A stretch of DNA of 64,000 nucleotides from DASVTU01 sp036387415. Its GTDB lineage: Bacteria; Acidobacteriota; Blastocatellia; Pyrinomonadales; Pyrinomonadaceae. Shown one piece after another: positions 8,256 to 17,172 of this stretch. A program made the position numbers and the translations under genes. The notes beneath the pieces were generated by a model. The model was given only the letters and a program-made list of their open reading frames with translations, ran no database searches and had not been told where the DNA came from. Location of the stretch: NCBI GenBank assembly GCA_036387415.1, contig DASVTU010000018.1, positions 62,001 to 126,000 on the forward strand. The letters run 5' to 3'. Position 1 is the first letter of the stretch. Every line of letters starts with the position of its first letter.

Positions 8256-8687
8256 ATGAAATTAACCGAATGGATTCGACGCTTGTTTGCTTTAACGATG
8301 AACCGCGCGTATGTACATCGAGAAGAAGACTCTCTGCCCTCGACGCACGCGCAGGAAGACGAAGCGATGGACGACGAACAAGACGACCTCGACCCTTTCA
8401 ATCCCTTCCCCGAACCCGTGCGACTTGAGATTGGTGATGTCTTCGACCTTCATACCATCACGCCGCGCGACGTTGAGCGCGTCGTCGAAGAGTATCTGCT
8501 TGAAGCCCGACGCGCTGGCTTCCATTCGGTGCGTATCATTCACGGCAAAGGCGTCGGCGTGCAACGCGAAATCGTCCGGCGGATTCTCGCGCACACGCCC
8601 TTCGTCGCACATTTTTCCGACGCACCAGCCGAAGCGGGAGGATGGGGCGCAACCGTCGTGCGTTTGCGTACGGACGACATCTTTTAG
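8256..8687 (+). CDS. Smr-domain protein
   Basis: A 143-residue protein with an N-terminal acidic, disordered stretch (about 25-55, rich in D and E) and a C-terminal Smr domain (about 57-140). Recognisable motifs are FDLHTITP, VRIIHGKGVGVQ and the closing GGWGATVVRL. Smr domains, found at the end of MutS2 and as free proteins, bind or nick branched nucleic acids. The DLH and HGKG motifs match the active forms. The start is uncertain: TTG at 8247 and ATGs at 8256 and 8299 are possible, none with a strong ribosome site. It is convergent with umuC, ending three bases into its 3' end. Confidence 0.8.
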   Translation: MKLTEWIRRLFALTMNRAYVHREEDSLPSTHAQEDEAMDDEQDDLDPFNPFPEPVRLEIGDVFDLHTITPRDVERVVEEYLLEARRAGFHSVRIIHGKGVGVQREIVRRILAHTPFVAHFSDAPAEAGGWGATVVRLRTDDIF

Positions 8688-9952
8688 TCAGGGAGCGTGA
8701 GAAGTTCGTTCCAGTTTGTCGTGTAGCGTGACGAACGTTTTTCCAGACGTGTGCTCCACGGGTGTTTGAAGCCGACGGCGGCACAACGAATCGTCCCCGG
8801 CCCCATGCGCCTGTTAATCATGTCGATGGCGTTCATCACGCGGCGTGCGCGTGCGCGGTCTATCCGGTCAAAGAGTCCGGCCTGTGCGGGCGAGGCGGGC
8901 ACTAAATCGACGAGCATCACACCCGCCTTCTTGAATTGATAACCAGGACGAAAGGCGCGCTCGACCCCTTCGTGCGCGTAGCGGATGAGTTCCGGCGTCA
9001 CGTCGGTCGGAACAGGAAGATTGACCGTCACCGACGGCGAATACTGCGGCGCATCGCTGAAACGATTGGTTGCCAGAAAGACCATCAGGACGCGTGCCGC
9101 GAGGCGTTCGCGTCGGAGTTTTTCGGCAGCCCGCGAGACATAGAGCGCGACGGCCTCGCGTACGTCCGCCAACGAATCAACCGCGCAGCCGAACGAACGC
9201 GAGACCGTGATGCTTTTTTTCGACGACGGACACTGGTCGAACGGCAGACAGGACGTGCCGCGCAGTTCGTGAACGATACGCAGACCGACGACGTTCATGT
9301 GCTTTCTAATCCAACGGTCGTCGGCGGAGCGTAGGTCGCGCGCCGTCTTGATTCCTGCGTCCTTTAACAGCCGCGCACGATTGCGACCGATGCACCACAC
9401 ATCTTCGACGGCGACGCGCGCCAACGCCGCATCCGTATAAGGCGAGCCGAAGAGATTGACGACGCCGTGCGCCCTGTTCGATTTTTTGGCGACGTTGACG
9501 GCGATTTTGGCGAGCGTCTTGGTCGGAGCGATGCCGACGCTGATGGGAATGCCCGTCCAACGCCGGACGGTTTCGCGCATCTCGTTGCCCGTCTCGGTCA
9601 GCTTTTCATGCCTGAAACCTGAGAGCCGCAAGAAAGCCTCGTCAATCGAATAGACATCGACTTCGGGAGTAAATTCTTGCAGCGTCTCCATCACACGCCG
9701 CGACATGTCGCCGTAGAGAGAATAGTTGGATGAAAAGACTTCGACATTGTGTGCGCCGATGAGTTCCTGCGCCTGAAAAAGCGGTGCGCCCATTTTGATG
9801 CCTGCCGCCTTCGCCTCTTCCGAACGCGAGATGATGCAGCCGTCATTATTCGACAAGACAACCACCGGACGCTCGCGCAGTTTCGGATTGAACACGCGCT
9901 CGCATGAGACGTAAAAATTATTGCAGTCGATGAGTGCGAAGACGGGCAGCAT
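8684..9952 (-). CDS. umuC: DNA polymerase V catalytic subunit (Y-family translesion polymerase)
   Basis: 422 residues of UmuC type. The catalytic acidic residues are in ALIDCNNFYVSCERVF near the N-terminus and YSIDEAFLRL near residue 105. The palm/little-finger region follows, ending in the UmuC-specific C-terminal domain (DMINRRMGPGTIRCAAVG). It performs error-prone synthesis across lesions with processed UmuD. umuD lies upstream on the same strand, 193 bases away, an unusually long gap filled by a hairpin repeat. The ATG at 9952 is the first in frame. SOS control is expected but no certain operator was found. Confidence 0.93.
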   Translation of the reverse strand: MLPVFALIDCNNFYVSCERVFNPKLRERPVVVLSNNDGCIISRSEEAKAAGIKMGAPLFQAQELIGAHNVEVFSSNYSLYGDMSRRVMETLQEFTPEVDVYSIDEAFLRLSGFRHEKLTETGNEMRETVRRWTGIPISVGIAPTKTLAKIAVNVAKKSNRAHGVVNLFGSPYTDAALARVAVEDVWCIGRNRARLLKDAGIKTARDLRSADDRWIRKHMNVVGLRIVHELRGTSCLPFDQCPSSKKSITVSRSFGCAVDSLADVREAVALYVSRAAEKLRRERLAARVLMVFLATNRFSDAPQYSPSVTVNLPVPTDVTPELIRYAHEGVERAFRPGYQFKKAGVMLVDLVPASPAQAGLFDRIDRARARRVMNAIDMINRRMGPGTIRCAAVGFKHPWSTRLEKRSSRYTTNWNELLTLPD

Positions 9953-9959
9953 AGGTCAA

Positions 9960-10135
9960 CACGGGGAAATGGTTAAACGGGTAATGGGTAAAGGGAGATA
10001 GGCAAACGATGAAGGCGACGAATAGCGATGGCGACGAGAGAAAATACGGGATGCGCGAAAGAGAAACATCGGAAGCAAACGTTTTGTTTTTACTTCCGTT
10101 TCACCGTTTCGCCGTTTCCCTTTTTAACCGTTGAG
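9960..10135. repeat. Quasi-repeat hairpin between umuD and umuC
   Basis: The left part (9960-9998) is built from words such as GGGGAAATGG, GGTTAAACGGG and TAATGGG. The right part (10087-10135) holds the complementary words CCGTTTCACC, GTTTCGCCG and TTTTTAACCG. The arms are imperfectly complementary and can pair in several registers. The same word family recurs at 27624-27729 and 32519-32601. Confidence 0.6.
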
Positions 10136-10145
10136 TTCTCCGGCT

Positions 10146-10577
10146 TTAGTGCGAGTGAATCGAATGCATGACTCTGCCCCACACCTCGAAGTCCATCTCT
10201 TCGGTGACTTCAATCGGTTCATAAGCCGCGTTCTCCGGCAGCAACCAGACCTTCCCTTCCTTGATGGAGAGTCGCTTGACGCATAGTTCGTCGTTGATGC
10301 GCGCGATAACGATGTCGCCGTCGTCGGCCTCGACCGCACGGTCTACGACGAGAATACTGCCCGGATGAATGCCCGCATCAATCATCGAATCGCCCGCCAC
10401 GCGCACGTAAAATGTCGCCACCGGATGCTTGATAAGATGCTTGTTCAAATCAAGTCGTCCCTCGATGTAGTCCTCCGCGGGCGAAGGAAAACCGGCTGAG
10501 ACAGAGGCCAGAAAGAGTGGTCGCGCCCACTTCGTCGAACGCTCCGGCCAATATACGGCGTCTACTGTTGAATGCAT
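10146..10577 (-). CDS. umuD: UmuD-like autocleaving S24 peptidase, DNA polymerase V accessory subunit
   Basis: 143 residues with all features of UmuD: the self-cleavage bond A28-G29 in SVSAGFPSPAEDY, nucleophile S64 in VAGDSMIDAGI, and general base K101 in ELCVKRLS. Family members are cut after RecA activation and then join UmuC. There is no N-terminal DNA-binding domain, which separates it from LexA. The ATG at 10577 is preceded by AT-rich DNA. RecA is encoded 11 kb away in the same window. Confidence 0.92.
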   Translation of the reverse strand: MHSTVDAVYWPERSTKWARPLFLASVSAGFPSPAEDYIEGRLDLNKHLIKHPVATFYVRVAGDSMIDAGIHPGSILVVDRAVEADDGDIVIARINDELCVKRLSIKEGKVWLLPENAAYEPIEVTEEMDFEVWGRVMHSIHSH

Positions 10578-10700
10578 ATCAAGTTTGTATCATGTCTGGT
10601 AAGTTGTGCTAGCGATGGAATTCTACAGACATAGCTGATTGGTGGCAAGAGTTTTAATCGGATGCGTTATCGCGCGACGCAGGCGAGGCGGATGATTTGC

Positions 10701-10714
10701 GTACGTTTTCGTAC
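10701..10714. promoter_or_regulatory. Palindrome upstream of umuD
   Basis: GTACG-TTTT-CGTAC, a perfect 5-base dyad about 125 bases upstream of the umuD start. It could be a regulator site, for example for SOS control, but it does not match the dyad upstream of recA, so the role is a guess. Confidence 0.25.
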
Positions 10715-10731
10715 AGACGAAGGGCGTAAAT

Positions 10732-10818
10732 GCAGATAAGTTAAAATGCGACAAATAAAAAGCGGCAAGCCCCTCGTAAAGCTCACCGCTTTCCCTTTGC
10801 ACGCGCTTAACTTTCTGC
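10732..10818 (-). terminator. Hairpin downstream of the PilZ gene
   Basis: Read on the minus strand: an inner stem AAAGCGG/CCGCTTT (10792-10786 with 10765-10759) runs into a T-tract. Outer arms GCAGAAAGTTAA and TTAACTTATCTGC pair imperfectly. It lies 100-180 bases after the PilZ stop and before umuD, where a terminator is expected. Confidence 0.55.
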
Positions 10819-10843
10819 CAAGAAAGAACGTGTCCTCGTAAGG

Positions 10844-10871
10844 AAGGGGTTTTAGCATAAACCCCTTTTTT
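10844..10871. terminator. Hairpin terminator downstream of the PilZ gene
   Basis: Perfect 9-base arms AAGGGGTTT (10844-10852) and AAACCCCTT (10859-10867), then TTTT on the plus strand. It is 45 bases past the PilZ 3' end. The U-run favours plus-strand termination, but the stem could work for the minus-strand gene too. Confidence 0.6.
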
Positions 10872-10915
10872 AACACTTTCAAGTTGCCCTCTCTCGATTC
10901 AAGCTCCCGCGGCCT

Positions 10916-11221
10916 CTACAAGTCGTTAATATAATCGACTAGCAACTCTTCCTCCGCATCGCTCAAGCCCGTGAAGCGCAATGCGAATCCCATCTCCGGC
11001 GCTACATAAACCACCTCCGCCCAGAGATAAATCCAGCCCTTTTTCGGTAGTTCGAGTTCGAGCCGGACGAGTTCTTGAAGCCGCACATTGTCTGTGGTCA
11101 GAATGAAACATCCGTTGACGCCAAGGTCTGTGATGGTTCCGTCGTACCGAGCCAGAATGCCTTCCCAACGCGCATGGAGATTGGTTTGAACTCGCTTGCT
11201 GGCTCGGCGTTCGGTGGACAT
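10916..11221 (-). CDS. PilZ-domain protein, candidate c-di-GMP receptor
   Basis: A stand-alone 101-residue PilZ domain. The c-di-GMP loop RxxxR is present as R6-ASK-R10, and the second motif (D/N)xSxxG appears as D32-L-G34-V-N-G37, with Gly where Ser is common. A hydrophobic core (CFILTT, VRLELELP, GFALRFTGL) follows. PilZ proteins transmit c-di-GMP levels to motility, adhesion or exopolysaccharide machinery. It lies 37 bases downstream of a GGDEF-EAL protein on the same strand, so the pair is probably co-transcribed and may act as enzyme and receptor. Confidence 0.85.
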   Translation of the reverse strand: MSTERRASKRVQTNLHARWEGILARYDGTITDLGVNGCFILTTDNVRLQELVRLELELPKKGWIYLWAEVVYVAPEMGFALRFTGLSDAEEELLVDYINDL

Positions 11222-11258
11222 ACACGCTTCTAGGAAACCGGCGCGGGACGGATAATTC

Positions 11259-13784
11259 TTACACTATCGACCATGCACGGATATTTTTCACGTTATCGAC
11301 CATGATTGGCTCTGCGGGTTTGACTTTACTTGAGTCCGGCGCGGCCTGTAAATGCGCGCAAGTGTCGGCGATAATCTTTTCTGCGCCGCCGACGCCCGTC
11401 GGTTTCGAGAAGAAGTATCCCTGCCCGTTTTCGCAACCGAGTTTCCTGAGCAGCGCGAGTTGTTCCTTCGTCTCGACGCCTTCCGCGACGACATCCATAC
11501 CGAGAATCTGCGCCAGCATCACAATCGTCCGCACAATCTCGATGTTTTCGCTGTTATCAACCATCCTCATGACAAACGAGCGGTCAATCTTGAGCGTGTC
11601 AATCGGGAAACGGTGCAAGTAACTGAGCGACGAATAACCCGTGCCGAAATCGTCGATGCTCAATTGCACGCCGAGCGCACGCAATTGCCTGAGCATCTCG
11701 GTCGCGGTGTCGATGTTCTCCATCACGACGCTTTCCGTGATTTCCAGTTTCAAACTACGCGGGTCGAGTTTCGTCGATTCGAGAGTGACGCGCACCTGTT
11801 CGATGAGGTCGGGCTGCGTGAACTGTTTGCCTGAAAGATTCACGCTGATAAACAGCGACTCCGACGGAAACTGCTTTTGCCATTGACGCATCTGCCTGCA
11901 AGCCTGTTCGAGCGTCCAGAGGCCGATGGAAATAATCTGCCCTGTATCTTCGGCAATCGGAATAAAGTCCATCGGCGAGATAAGGCCGCGTTCGGGATGT
12001 TGCCAGCGTACGAGAGCTTCAAAGCCGCGAAGTTGAAAAGTGTCGAGAGCCACAATCGGCTGGTACTGAATAAAAAACTCATGACGCTCAAGCGCACGCC
12101 GCAAGTCTGTCTCCAACTGCAAGAGATTGACGGCGAAAGCGTGCATCGCTTTATCAAACACCTCATGGCGCGCCTTGCCGAGAGATTTGGCGCGATACAT
12201 CGCCGTATCGGCGTCGCGCATAATCTCTTCCGGGTGGTCGTAGCCTGTCGAACTCGGTGCGATGCCGATGCTTACCGTGGTGAAAACTTCATGCCCGTCG
12301 AGATTGAAAGGCGTCGCCAGTTCTTTATGTATCCGCTCGGCCACCATGATGGCTTCTGTTTCATCCTGAATATCCTCAAGGAGAATCGTGAATTCATCGC
12401 CGCCCACACGCGACACCGTATCCTCCTGTCGCAGACACGCCTCCAAACGACGCGCGATGCCGATAAGCAATTGGTCGCCGAGCATGTGGCCGAGGCTGTC
12501 GTTGATGACCTTGAAGCGGTCGAGGTCTAAAAAGAGCACGGCAAACATCTGATTTTCGCGTCGTTTGGTGCGCGCGATGGTTAGTTTCAAGTGGTCGATG
12601 AAGAGTGCGCGATTAGGCAATCCCGTCAAGGCATCATGGAATGCATCGTGGAGCAGACGCTCCTCCGATTGTTTACGGTCGGTGATGTCCTGTATCTGGA
12701 AGATGAGCCGCACGGCGTCGCCGTTCAAATCTCGTACGCGCGCGACGCTCCACAAAACCCACACTTCATGCCCCTGCTTGTGTATGTAACGCTTCTCCAT
12801 ACGGTGATTTTGCGTGTGCTCTTTCAGCAAACGCGCCACGTTCACCAACGCCACACCGAGGTCGTCCGGGTGCGTGATGCTCTGGAAATCCATCTCTAAA
12901 AGTTCTTGCTCGGTATATCCCAGTATCGCGCACAGATGCATGTTGACGCGCAGCCAGCGTCCATCCGAGGAAACCATCGCCATTCCGATGGCAGCATGGT
13001 CAAACGCGCTGCGAAAGAGTTCTTCGCTCTCCTCAAGCGCTTCGGCACGTTGCTCTACTTCCTTCGCATGCGCCACGACATCGTTCTTATTTTTCAAGTA
13101 AGTGGTGTAGGCGAAATGAATAATCGCGAGGATGGTAACGACCAAGACGAACGGATAAATGCCTGTCATCTCAATGAGTTTGACGACCACTCCGGCGGCT
13201 GACGTGAGTGCGAAATAGGTCACAAACGTCCAGGCATAATTCCTGAACCATCTTTTCCAAAACGACAATCCCCATTCAGAGCTTTCGCTCCTCGCGATGC
13301 TCCACGCGCATGTCGCTGACTGCATCAGCGCCGCGACGCAGACGGCCAGCAACAACGTCTGCGAATAACGGCTGTAGCCCAAGTCTGTAATCGAACCAAA
13401 CGAGAAACGCAGTATCCAAACGATTAAAAATACAGGAATCGCCGCTCCCATCGAATCCGACAGCAGCGCACTTCCCCTCCGATTCATACGCAGAGCGCCG
13501 CACAGAGCCGCCACCGCTGCCAGAACCACCGCCGCCTCGCCGTCAAAAAGCAACATCCCCAACAGGACGAAAGCGTCGGACAGAGGCACGTATCCTTTGG
13601 CCTGTGGAATCTGAATCAGGATGCGCGTGCCCATCTGGATGGTAATCACTGCAAAAAGCAGGAAAGTCACGTCTAACTGTGGCGCGGACAAACCTGATGC
13701 CGAGAAGAGGACGATTCCCGCGCCGAGTGCGATAACCAATCCTATCAATGGTTTAGCGAAACGCTGTGGACTATTTGAACTCAT
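11259..13784 (-). CDS. Membrane PAS-GGDEF-EAL protein (c-di-GMP synthesis/degradation)
   Basis: 841 residues. About six to seven hydrophobic helices fill residues 10-225 (an integral membrane sensor of no type I can name), followed by a short coiled coil, a PAS domain (about 250-370), GGDEF (about 380-540) and EAL (about 555-800). The cyclase active site reads SRVGGDEF and carries an upstream RQED, the RxxD product-inhibition site. The phosphodiesterase signature reads FEALVRW, with the metal/base region ISIDDFGTGYSSL and the final VAEGVET intact. Both activities are therefore possible. The ATG at 13784 is the first in frame. The PilZ gene follows directly. Confidence 0.93.
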   Translation of the reverse strand: MSSNSPQRFAKPLIGLVIALGAGIVLFSASGLSAPQLDVTFLLFAVITIQMGTRILIQIPQAKGYVPLSDAFVLLGMLLFDGEAAVVLAAVAALCGALRMNRRGSALLSDSMGAAIPVFLIVWILRFSFGSITDLGYSRYSQTLLLAVCVAALMQSATCAWSIARSESSEWGLSFWKRWFRNYAWTFVTYFALTSAAGVVVKLIEMTGIYPFVLVVTILAIIHFAYTTYLKNKNDVVAHAKEVEQRAEALEESEELFRSAFDHAAIGMAMVSSDGRWLRVNMHLCAILGYTEQELLEMDFQSITHPDDLGVALVNVARLLKEHTQNHRMEKRYIHKQGHEVWVLWSVARVRDLNGDAVRLIFQIQDITDRKQSEERLLHDAFHDALTGLPNRALFIDHLKLTIARTKRRENQMFAVLFLDLDRFKVINDSLGHMLGDQLLIGIARRLEACLRQEDTVSRVGGDEFTILLEDIQDETEAIMVAERIHKELATPFNLDGHEVFTTVSIGIAPSSTGYDHPEEIMRDADTAMYRAKSLGKARHEVFDKAMHAFAVNLLQLETDLRRALERHEFFIQYQPIVALDTFQLRGFEALVRWQHPERGLISPMDFIPIAEDTGQIISIGLWTLEQACRQMRQWQKQFPSESLFISVNLSGKQFTQPDLIEQVRVTLESTKLDPRSLKLEITESVVMENIDTATEMLRQLRALGVQLSIDDFGTGYSSLSYLHRFPIDTLKIDRSFVMRMVDNSENIEIVRTIVMLAQILGMDVVAEGVETKEQLALLRKLGCENGQGYFFSKPTGVGGAEKIIADTCAHLQAAPDSSKVKPAEPIMVDNVKNIRAWSIV

Positions 13785-14329
13785 AAGAGTGATTGTCTGA
13801 AAACTCGCCTAAAGACGCTGGATGGTCAATTCTTTTAGGGTGCGAGGAGTCGGAAGGTTCAGGTAAGGTTATTAAAGACAGGCTTGCGAGAGATGGAAAA
13901 GAATCGGTTTGGATTGTTGCTAACGCGATGGTTAAAACCATCTTAAACACATTTTATATGTGTTCGTGCAGCATTTCAAGAAGAATATTCAGCAATTTCC
14001 TGGAACTGGTTTTTTGTTGTTCCAAAAAAAACTTGATTTAACATTTTTGTTGAGCTAGAATGCCTTTGGTCGCGCGATGACCCCGACTCCATAAGCGCGT
14101 TTCTGCAGTAAGCAACCTTTGATGTTTCTAAAACTCTTCTAAACGCCGCCGCCGCCCGAACGTCCGGCGCGGTCTCTACCCTCGCGGCTGCCATCTCTTG
14201 GTTCTTGTTATTCACCTGCAAAAAGACGCGGTTAACCAACAAATCGTGCTTATTCCTGCGAAAAAGGCTTAGTTGAGCGCACGCGCGCGCGGGCGTGTTG
14301 CGCGAGAGAGGAGACGGGAGAGCAAACTC
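13785..14329. other. Regulatory gap between GGDEF-EAL gene and SPOR gene
   Basis: 545 bases between divergent genes. It holds two small hairpins (GATGGTT/AACCATC at 13927-13942; ACACAT/ATGTGT at 13947-13963), an AT-rich stretch with poly-A and poly-T runs (13960-14060), and the promoter at 14033-14061. An 82-codon frame at 13793-14041 shows no domain or ribosome site and is not called. The 270-base leader between promoter and SPOR gene is not explained. Confidence 0.5.
14033..14061 (+). promoter_or_regulatory. Strong candidate sigma-70 promoter
   Basis: TTGATT (14033-14038), 17-base spacer, TAGAAT (14056-14061). It is the best box pair in the gap and would drive the SPOR gene with a leader of about 260 bases. 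Confidence 0.55.
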
Positions 14330-15463
14330 ATGAAAGTCACCTGCCCCAAGTGTCAATTAAAAGGTTCTGTGGATGCAGAATTGTTAACCAGAAAGATACG
14401 CATCATCTGTGCACAGTGCTCGACGACTTTTGACGCCACTCTGTTTGATGGAGATGTTAAAACGATTCCGGTCTTAACACCCGCCAACCCTTTACCCCGC
14501 CCGACAAATTCCCACCCAGAGGATGCCAACATCATGCATACCAAGCAGGACTCAGACATTGTGCCGATGTCCCCACAGACGCTGCCCGTCGAACAACTGG
14601 CAATCGACGAAGCTTCGATTCTGGAAATTGACTCAACTCCGTTGCCGTACGGAGAAATAACAGCGACGGCAGAAAGCGCACAGATGGTCACAGCGAGTTG
14701 GCCGGAAGAGTCGATACTGGATTTGCCCGTCTCCGAAGCGTTCCCCGTGCCTGTCTTGTCCGACGCAAAAACAGCCGCCTTAGTTCGAGGGTCAAGCAAT
14801 TCTCTGTCAAATTTCGACAGGTACAATTTCGGCGTCCAATTACTACAAATTCGCCCGATGTGGCTTCTGCTGAGCGGATTTGTCTTCGTCTCCTTCATCA
14901 TCTTCTGTAGCTGGTTCATCAAGTCGGAGGGGCAAGCCAGCAGCGTCTCGTCGAACGAAATCTCGATGAATCATTCGACCAACAGGAGCCCCTCAACCGA
15001 AGACTCGCTGCCGACCACGACAACCGAAAGCGATACCGACGTGGTTGAAAGTGATAGTGGCGCAGTTTCCACGCAGAAGGTCTCCCTCGTCGCCGACCCA
15101 ACGGAGACGAAGAATGTTGCGCCCGTCGAACCCGTCGCCACGGCAAGTCCGGCTCCGGCGACCGAGGTCAAGGCTGAGACTGCCGTGCCCTCCAATCAAC
15201 CCGCCAGCGACGCGGACGGCAAATTTACGCTTCAGGTCGGTTCCTACAATGACAAAGCTCAAGCCGATCAACGCGTGGCGAGTTTGAAGGCTGCGGGTTT
15301 CGACGCACGTGCTGTCGCTGTGGAAATCCCGAAACGCGGGACGTGGTATCGAATCCAGTCGGGACGCTTTGCCGCACGCGACGAAGCGACGCGCTACGGA
15401 GCGCAACTACGCGCAAAGGGAGCCGCCGATAGCGTATTGGTCGCAGAAGTTCAGGCCAACTGA
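14330..15463 (+). CDS. Zinc-ribbon, single-pass membrane protein with C-terminal SPOR domain
   Basis: 377 residues from the ATG at 14330 (GGAGACGGGAGAG upstream). An N-terminal zinc ribbon has C5-x2-C8 and C27-x2-C30, of the MJ0042/PilZ-associated finger type. A disordered acidic stretch leads to one transmembrane helix near residues 180-200 (LLLSGFVFVSFIIFCSWFI). A Ser/Thr/Ala/Pro-rich periplasmic linker then runs to a SPOR domain (about 297-373, GKFTLQVGSYNDKAQADQRV to the end). SPOR domains bind denuded glycan strands at division sites. The next gene is a membrane-anchored amidase that could create such strands, so a role in septal wall processing is likely but inferred. Confidence 0.85.
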   Translation: MKVTCPKCQLKGSVDAELLTRKIRIICAQCSTTFDATLFDGDVKTIPVLTPANPLPRPTNSHPEDANIMHTKQDSDIVPMSPQTLPVEQLAIDEASILEIDSTPLPYGEITATAESAQMVTASWPEESILDLPVSEAFPVPVLSDAKTAALVRGSSNSLSNFDRYNFGVQLLQIRPMWLLLSGFVFVSFIIFCSWFIKSEGQASSVSSNEISMNHSTNRSPSTEDSLPTTTTESDTDVVESDSGAVSTQKVSLVADPTETKNVAPVEPVATASPAPATEVKAETAVPSNQPASDADGKFTLQVGSYNDKAQADQRVASLKAAGFDARAVAVEIPKRGTWYRIQSGRFAARDEATRYGAQLRAKGAADSVLVAEVQAN

Positions 15464-15474
15464 GGATTATCCTG

Positions 15475-17016
15475 GTGCGGTTTTGGAGCGGTAATCAAAC
15501 ATCACTAACTGTTAGCCCCGACGGTAGCAACCGCGCTATGAGCCAGATTAACCCTGCCGAGACAACACTAGTCTTCTCAAAGATAGTCGAGCGTTACGCG
15601 CACTTTTTTGAACGTCCAGAAGTACGTCTCCGCTTCCTTAACAAAACGCTCGCTCTCCATTCCGAAAGCCGCGAGAAACTCAACCGTTTCATTGCGCGAC
15701 ATCCGTTCCTCAACAAGCCTGTTCTTTACAATCAACTGCTCGAACTCTGGCTCTACCATCTGATTTTCCATGAGCTAAAAAAACTTCTGCCCGACGCCTC
15801 GAAGGAACGTCTACATCTTCTCACGCGTCACAAAGTGCCATACGCCGCGCGCCTGTTCTTCGGCTTCTACCAACTTCGCCATCTGTTCTACAGCTTCGCT
15901 ATCGTCGTCGTCGCCGTTTCCCTCTTCGGCCTTTACACCGTTATCGTGAGCGCAACACACAGAGTCAACACCTACCTTACGCAACGCTATCAGACGGCGG
16001 ACGGCTCCCGTTCCGTTAACAACGCGCAGAAGGATGCCTTTACCCAAACCAGCGCAAAGTATCTTCCCGACTACCAGCCGGAAAAAGTTTGGCTCGTCGA
16101 GCAGAAAGATAACTACGAACGCTACAGCAACGGCGGGCGCATTTTGACCAATTACGAAACCACTAATCACCTGCGCGGCTACACCGTCTTTAATCGAGAG
16201 CGCGTTGTCTCCGGCGACGCGATTCGACGCGAGCCAATTGGCATCGTCTATCACACCTCCGAGAGCCACCTCATGGCTTTCACGCCCGACAATAACGATT
16301 CAATCGAAACCCATTCGCGCGGGCTTCTCGAATACGTGCAGAAGAACCAGTCTTATCATTACGTGATTGATCGCTTCGGGCAGATTTACAGAATCGTGCG
16401 CGACGAACATGCGGCCAATCATGCGGGCAACTCTGTCTGGGCTAACGGGCAGGACATCTACGTGGGACTTAACGAGAGTTTTATCGGCGTCAGTTTTGAA
16501 ACTAACAGCCAGGCGGGTTCGCTCCATGAACAACTGACCGAGGCGCAAATTCTTTCGGGCCGCCTGCTCACACAAATCTTACGCAGCCGCTACCAAATCG
16601 AAGATGCCAATTGCGTCACACATGGCCTGGTCTCTGTCAACCCGCAGAACATGTTGATTGCTTTCCATCACGACTGGGCGCGCAACTTCCCGTTCGAGGC
16701 GATGGGGATTTCGGACAAGTACAAGGTCGCGCCTGCGAGCGTCAGCGAGTTCGGCTTTACGTACGACGACGAGACTGTCAACAAACTCGGAGGCACGCTC
16801 TGGGCGGGCGTGAAGACGGCGGAAGAGGAATTCAAGCGACGCGTCGAAGATGCACGTTCGACGCCCGAAGCGATGCGTCGAATCTTGCGCGAACGATACC
16901 GCAATCAGATGGCGTCGCAACTCCACCTGCGCTCGTCGAGCAACGAGACGGCAGCAAACAACGGCGGCAACGCGTCGTCCGTTCAAGATAATCCTGACAC
17001 GGCGAAACAAGAGTAA
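15475..17016 (+). CDS. Membrane-anchored N-acetylmuramoyl-L-alanine amidase (amidase_2/PGRP fold)
   Basis: 513 residues from a GTG at 15475; an ATG at 15538 is an alternative. A cytoplasmic helical region of about 135 residues is followed by one transmembrane helix (138-160, FAIVVVAVSLFGLYTVIVSA) and an extracytoplasmic amidase_2 domain (about 250-410). Zinc-site candidates are the His in IVYHTSESH and a later THG or HHDW, with SYHYVIDRFGQIYRIV and NESFIGVSFE typical of the fold. The C-terminus is Asn/Ser-rich and disordered. It starts 11 bases after the SPOR gene and precedes an actin-like ATPase, suggesting an envelope-shaping cluster. The long cytoplasmic part is unusual for an amidase and may dock inner partners. 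Confidence 0.8.
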   Translation: MRFWSGNQTSLTVSPDGSNRAMSQINPAETTLVFSKIVERYAHFFERPEVRLRFLNKTLALHSESREKLNRFIARHPFLNKPVLYNQLLELWLYHLIFHELKKLLPDASKERLHLLTRHKVPYAARLFFGFYQLRHLFYSFAIVVVAVSLFGLYTVIVSATHRVNTYLTQRYQTADGSRSVNNAQKDAFTQTSAKYLPDYQPEKVWLVEQKDNYERYSNGGRILTNYETTNHLRGYTVFNRERVVSGDAIRREPIGIVYHTSESHLMAFTPDNNDSIETHSRGLLEYVQKNQSYHYVIDRFGQIYRIVRDEHAANHAGNSVWANGQDIYVGLNESFIGVSFETNSQAGSLHEQLTEAQILSGRLLTQILRSRYQIEDANCVTHGLVSVNPQNMLIAFHHDWARNFPFEAMGISDKYKVAPASVSEFGFTYDDETVNKLGGTLWAGVKTAEEEFKRRVEDARSTPEAMRRILRERYRNQMASQLHLRSSSNETAANNGGNASSVQDNPDTAKQE

Positions 17017-17082
17017 AAATCAAGAGTTCGCATCACTTGTGCAAGCGTCCCGGCCTTGCGTCGAATGATAAATCGAAGGTTG

Positions 17083-17107
17083 TTGCTCATCAAAAACTTT
17101 TGAGCAA
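17083..17107 (+). terminator. Small hairpin after amidase gene
   Basis: TTGCTCA (17083-17089) and TGAGCAA (17101-17107) form a 7-base stem with an 11-base A/T-rich loop. No clear T-run follows, so it may be a weak terminator or a processing site before the actin-like gene. Confidence 0.35.
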
Positions 17108-17172
17108 GCCACATTGAGAGAGGGTCGAACAACCAAAAGGTCGCCCCACAACCACGCTTAAAGGAGCAAATC

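Larger units (their letters stand above)
10578..10915. other. Intergenic region umuD to PilZ gene
   Basis: 338 bases. It contains, from right to left, two hairpins (10844-10871, 10732-10818), the GTACG dyad (10701-10714) and presumably the umuD promoter. A 71-codon reading frame over the hairpins (10667-10882, minus) has no recognisable content and is not called. Confidence 0.6.

Noticed and set aside
10667..10882. 71-codon minus-strand frame
   Set aside because: Lies over two hairpins in the PilZ-umuD gap and has no domain.
13793..14041. 82-codon frame between GGDEF-EAL and SPOR genes
   Set aside because: Runs through small hairpins and the promoter region; no recognisable protein features.
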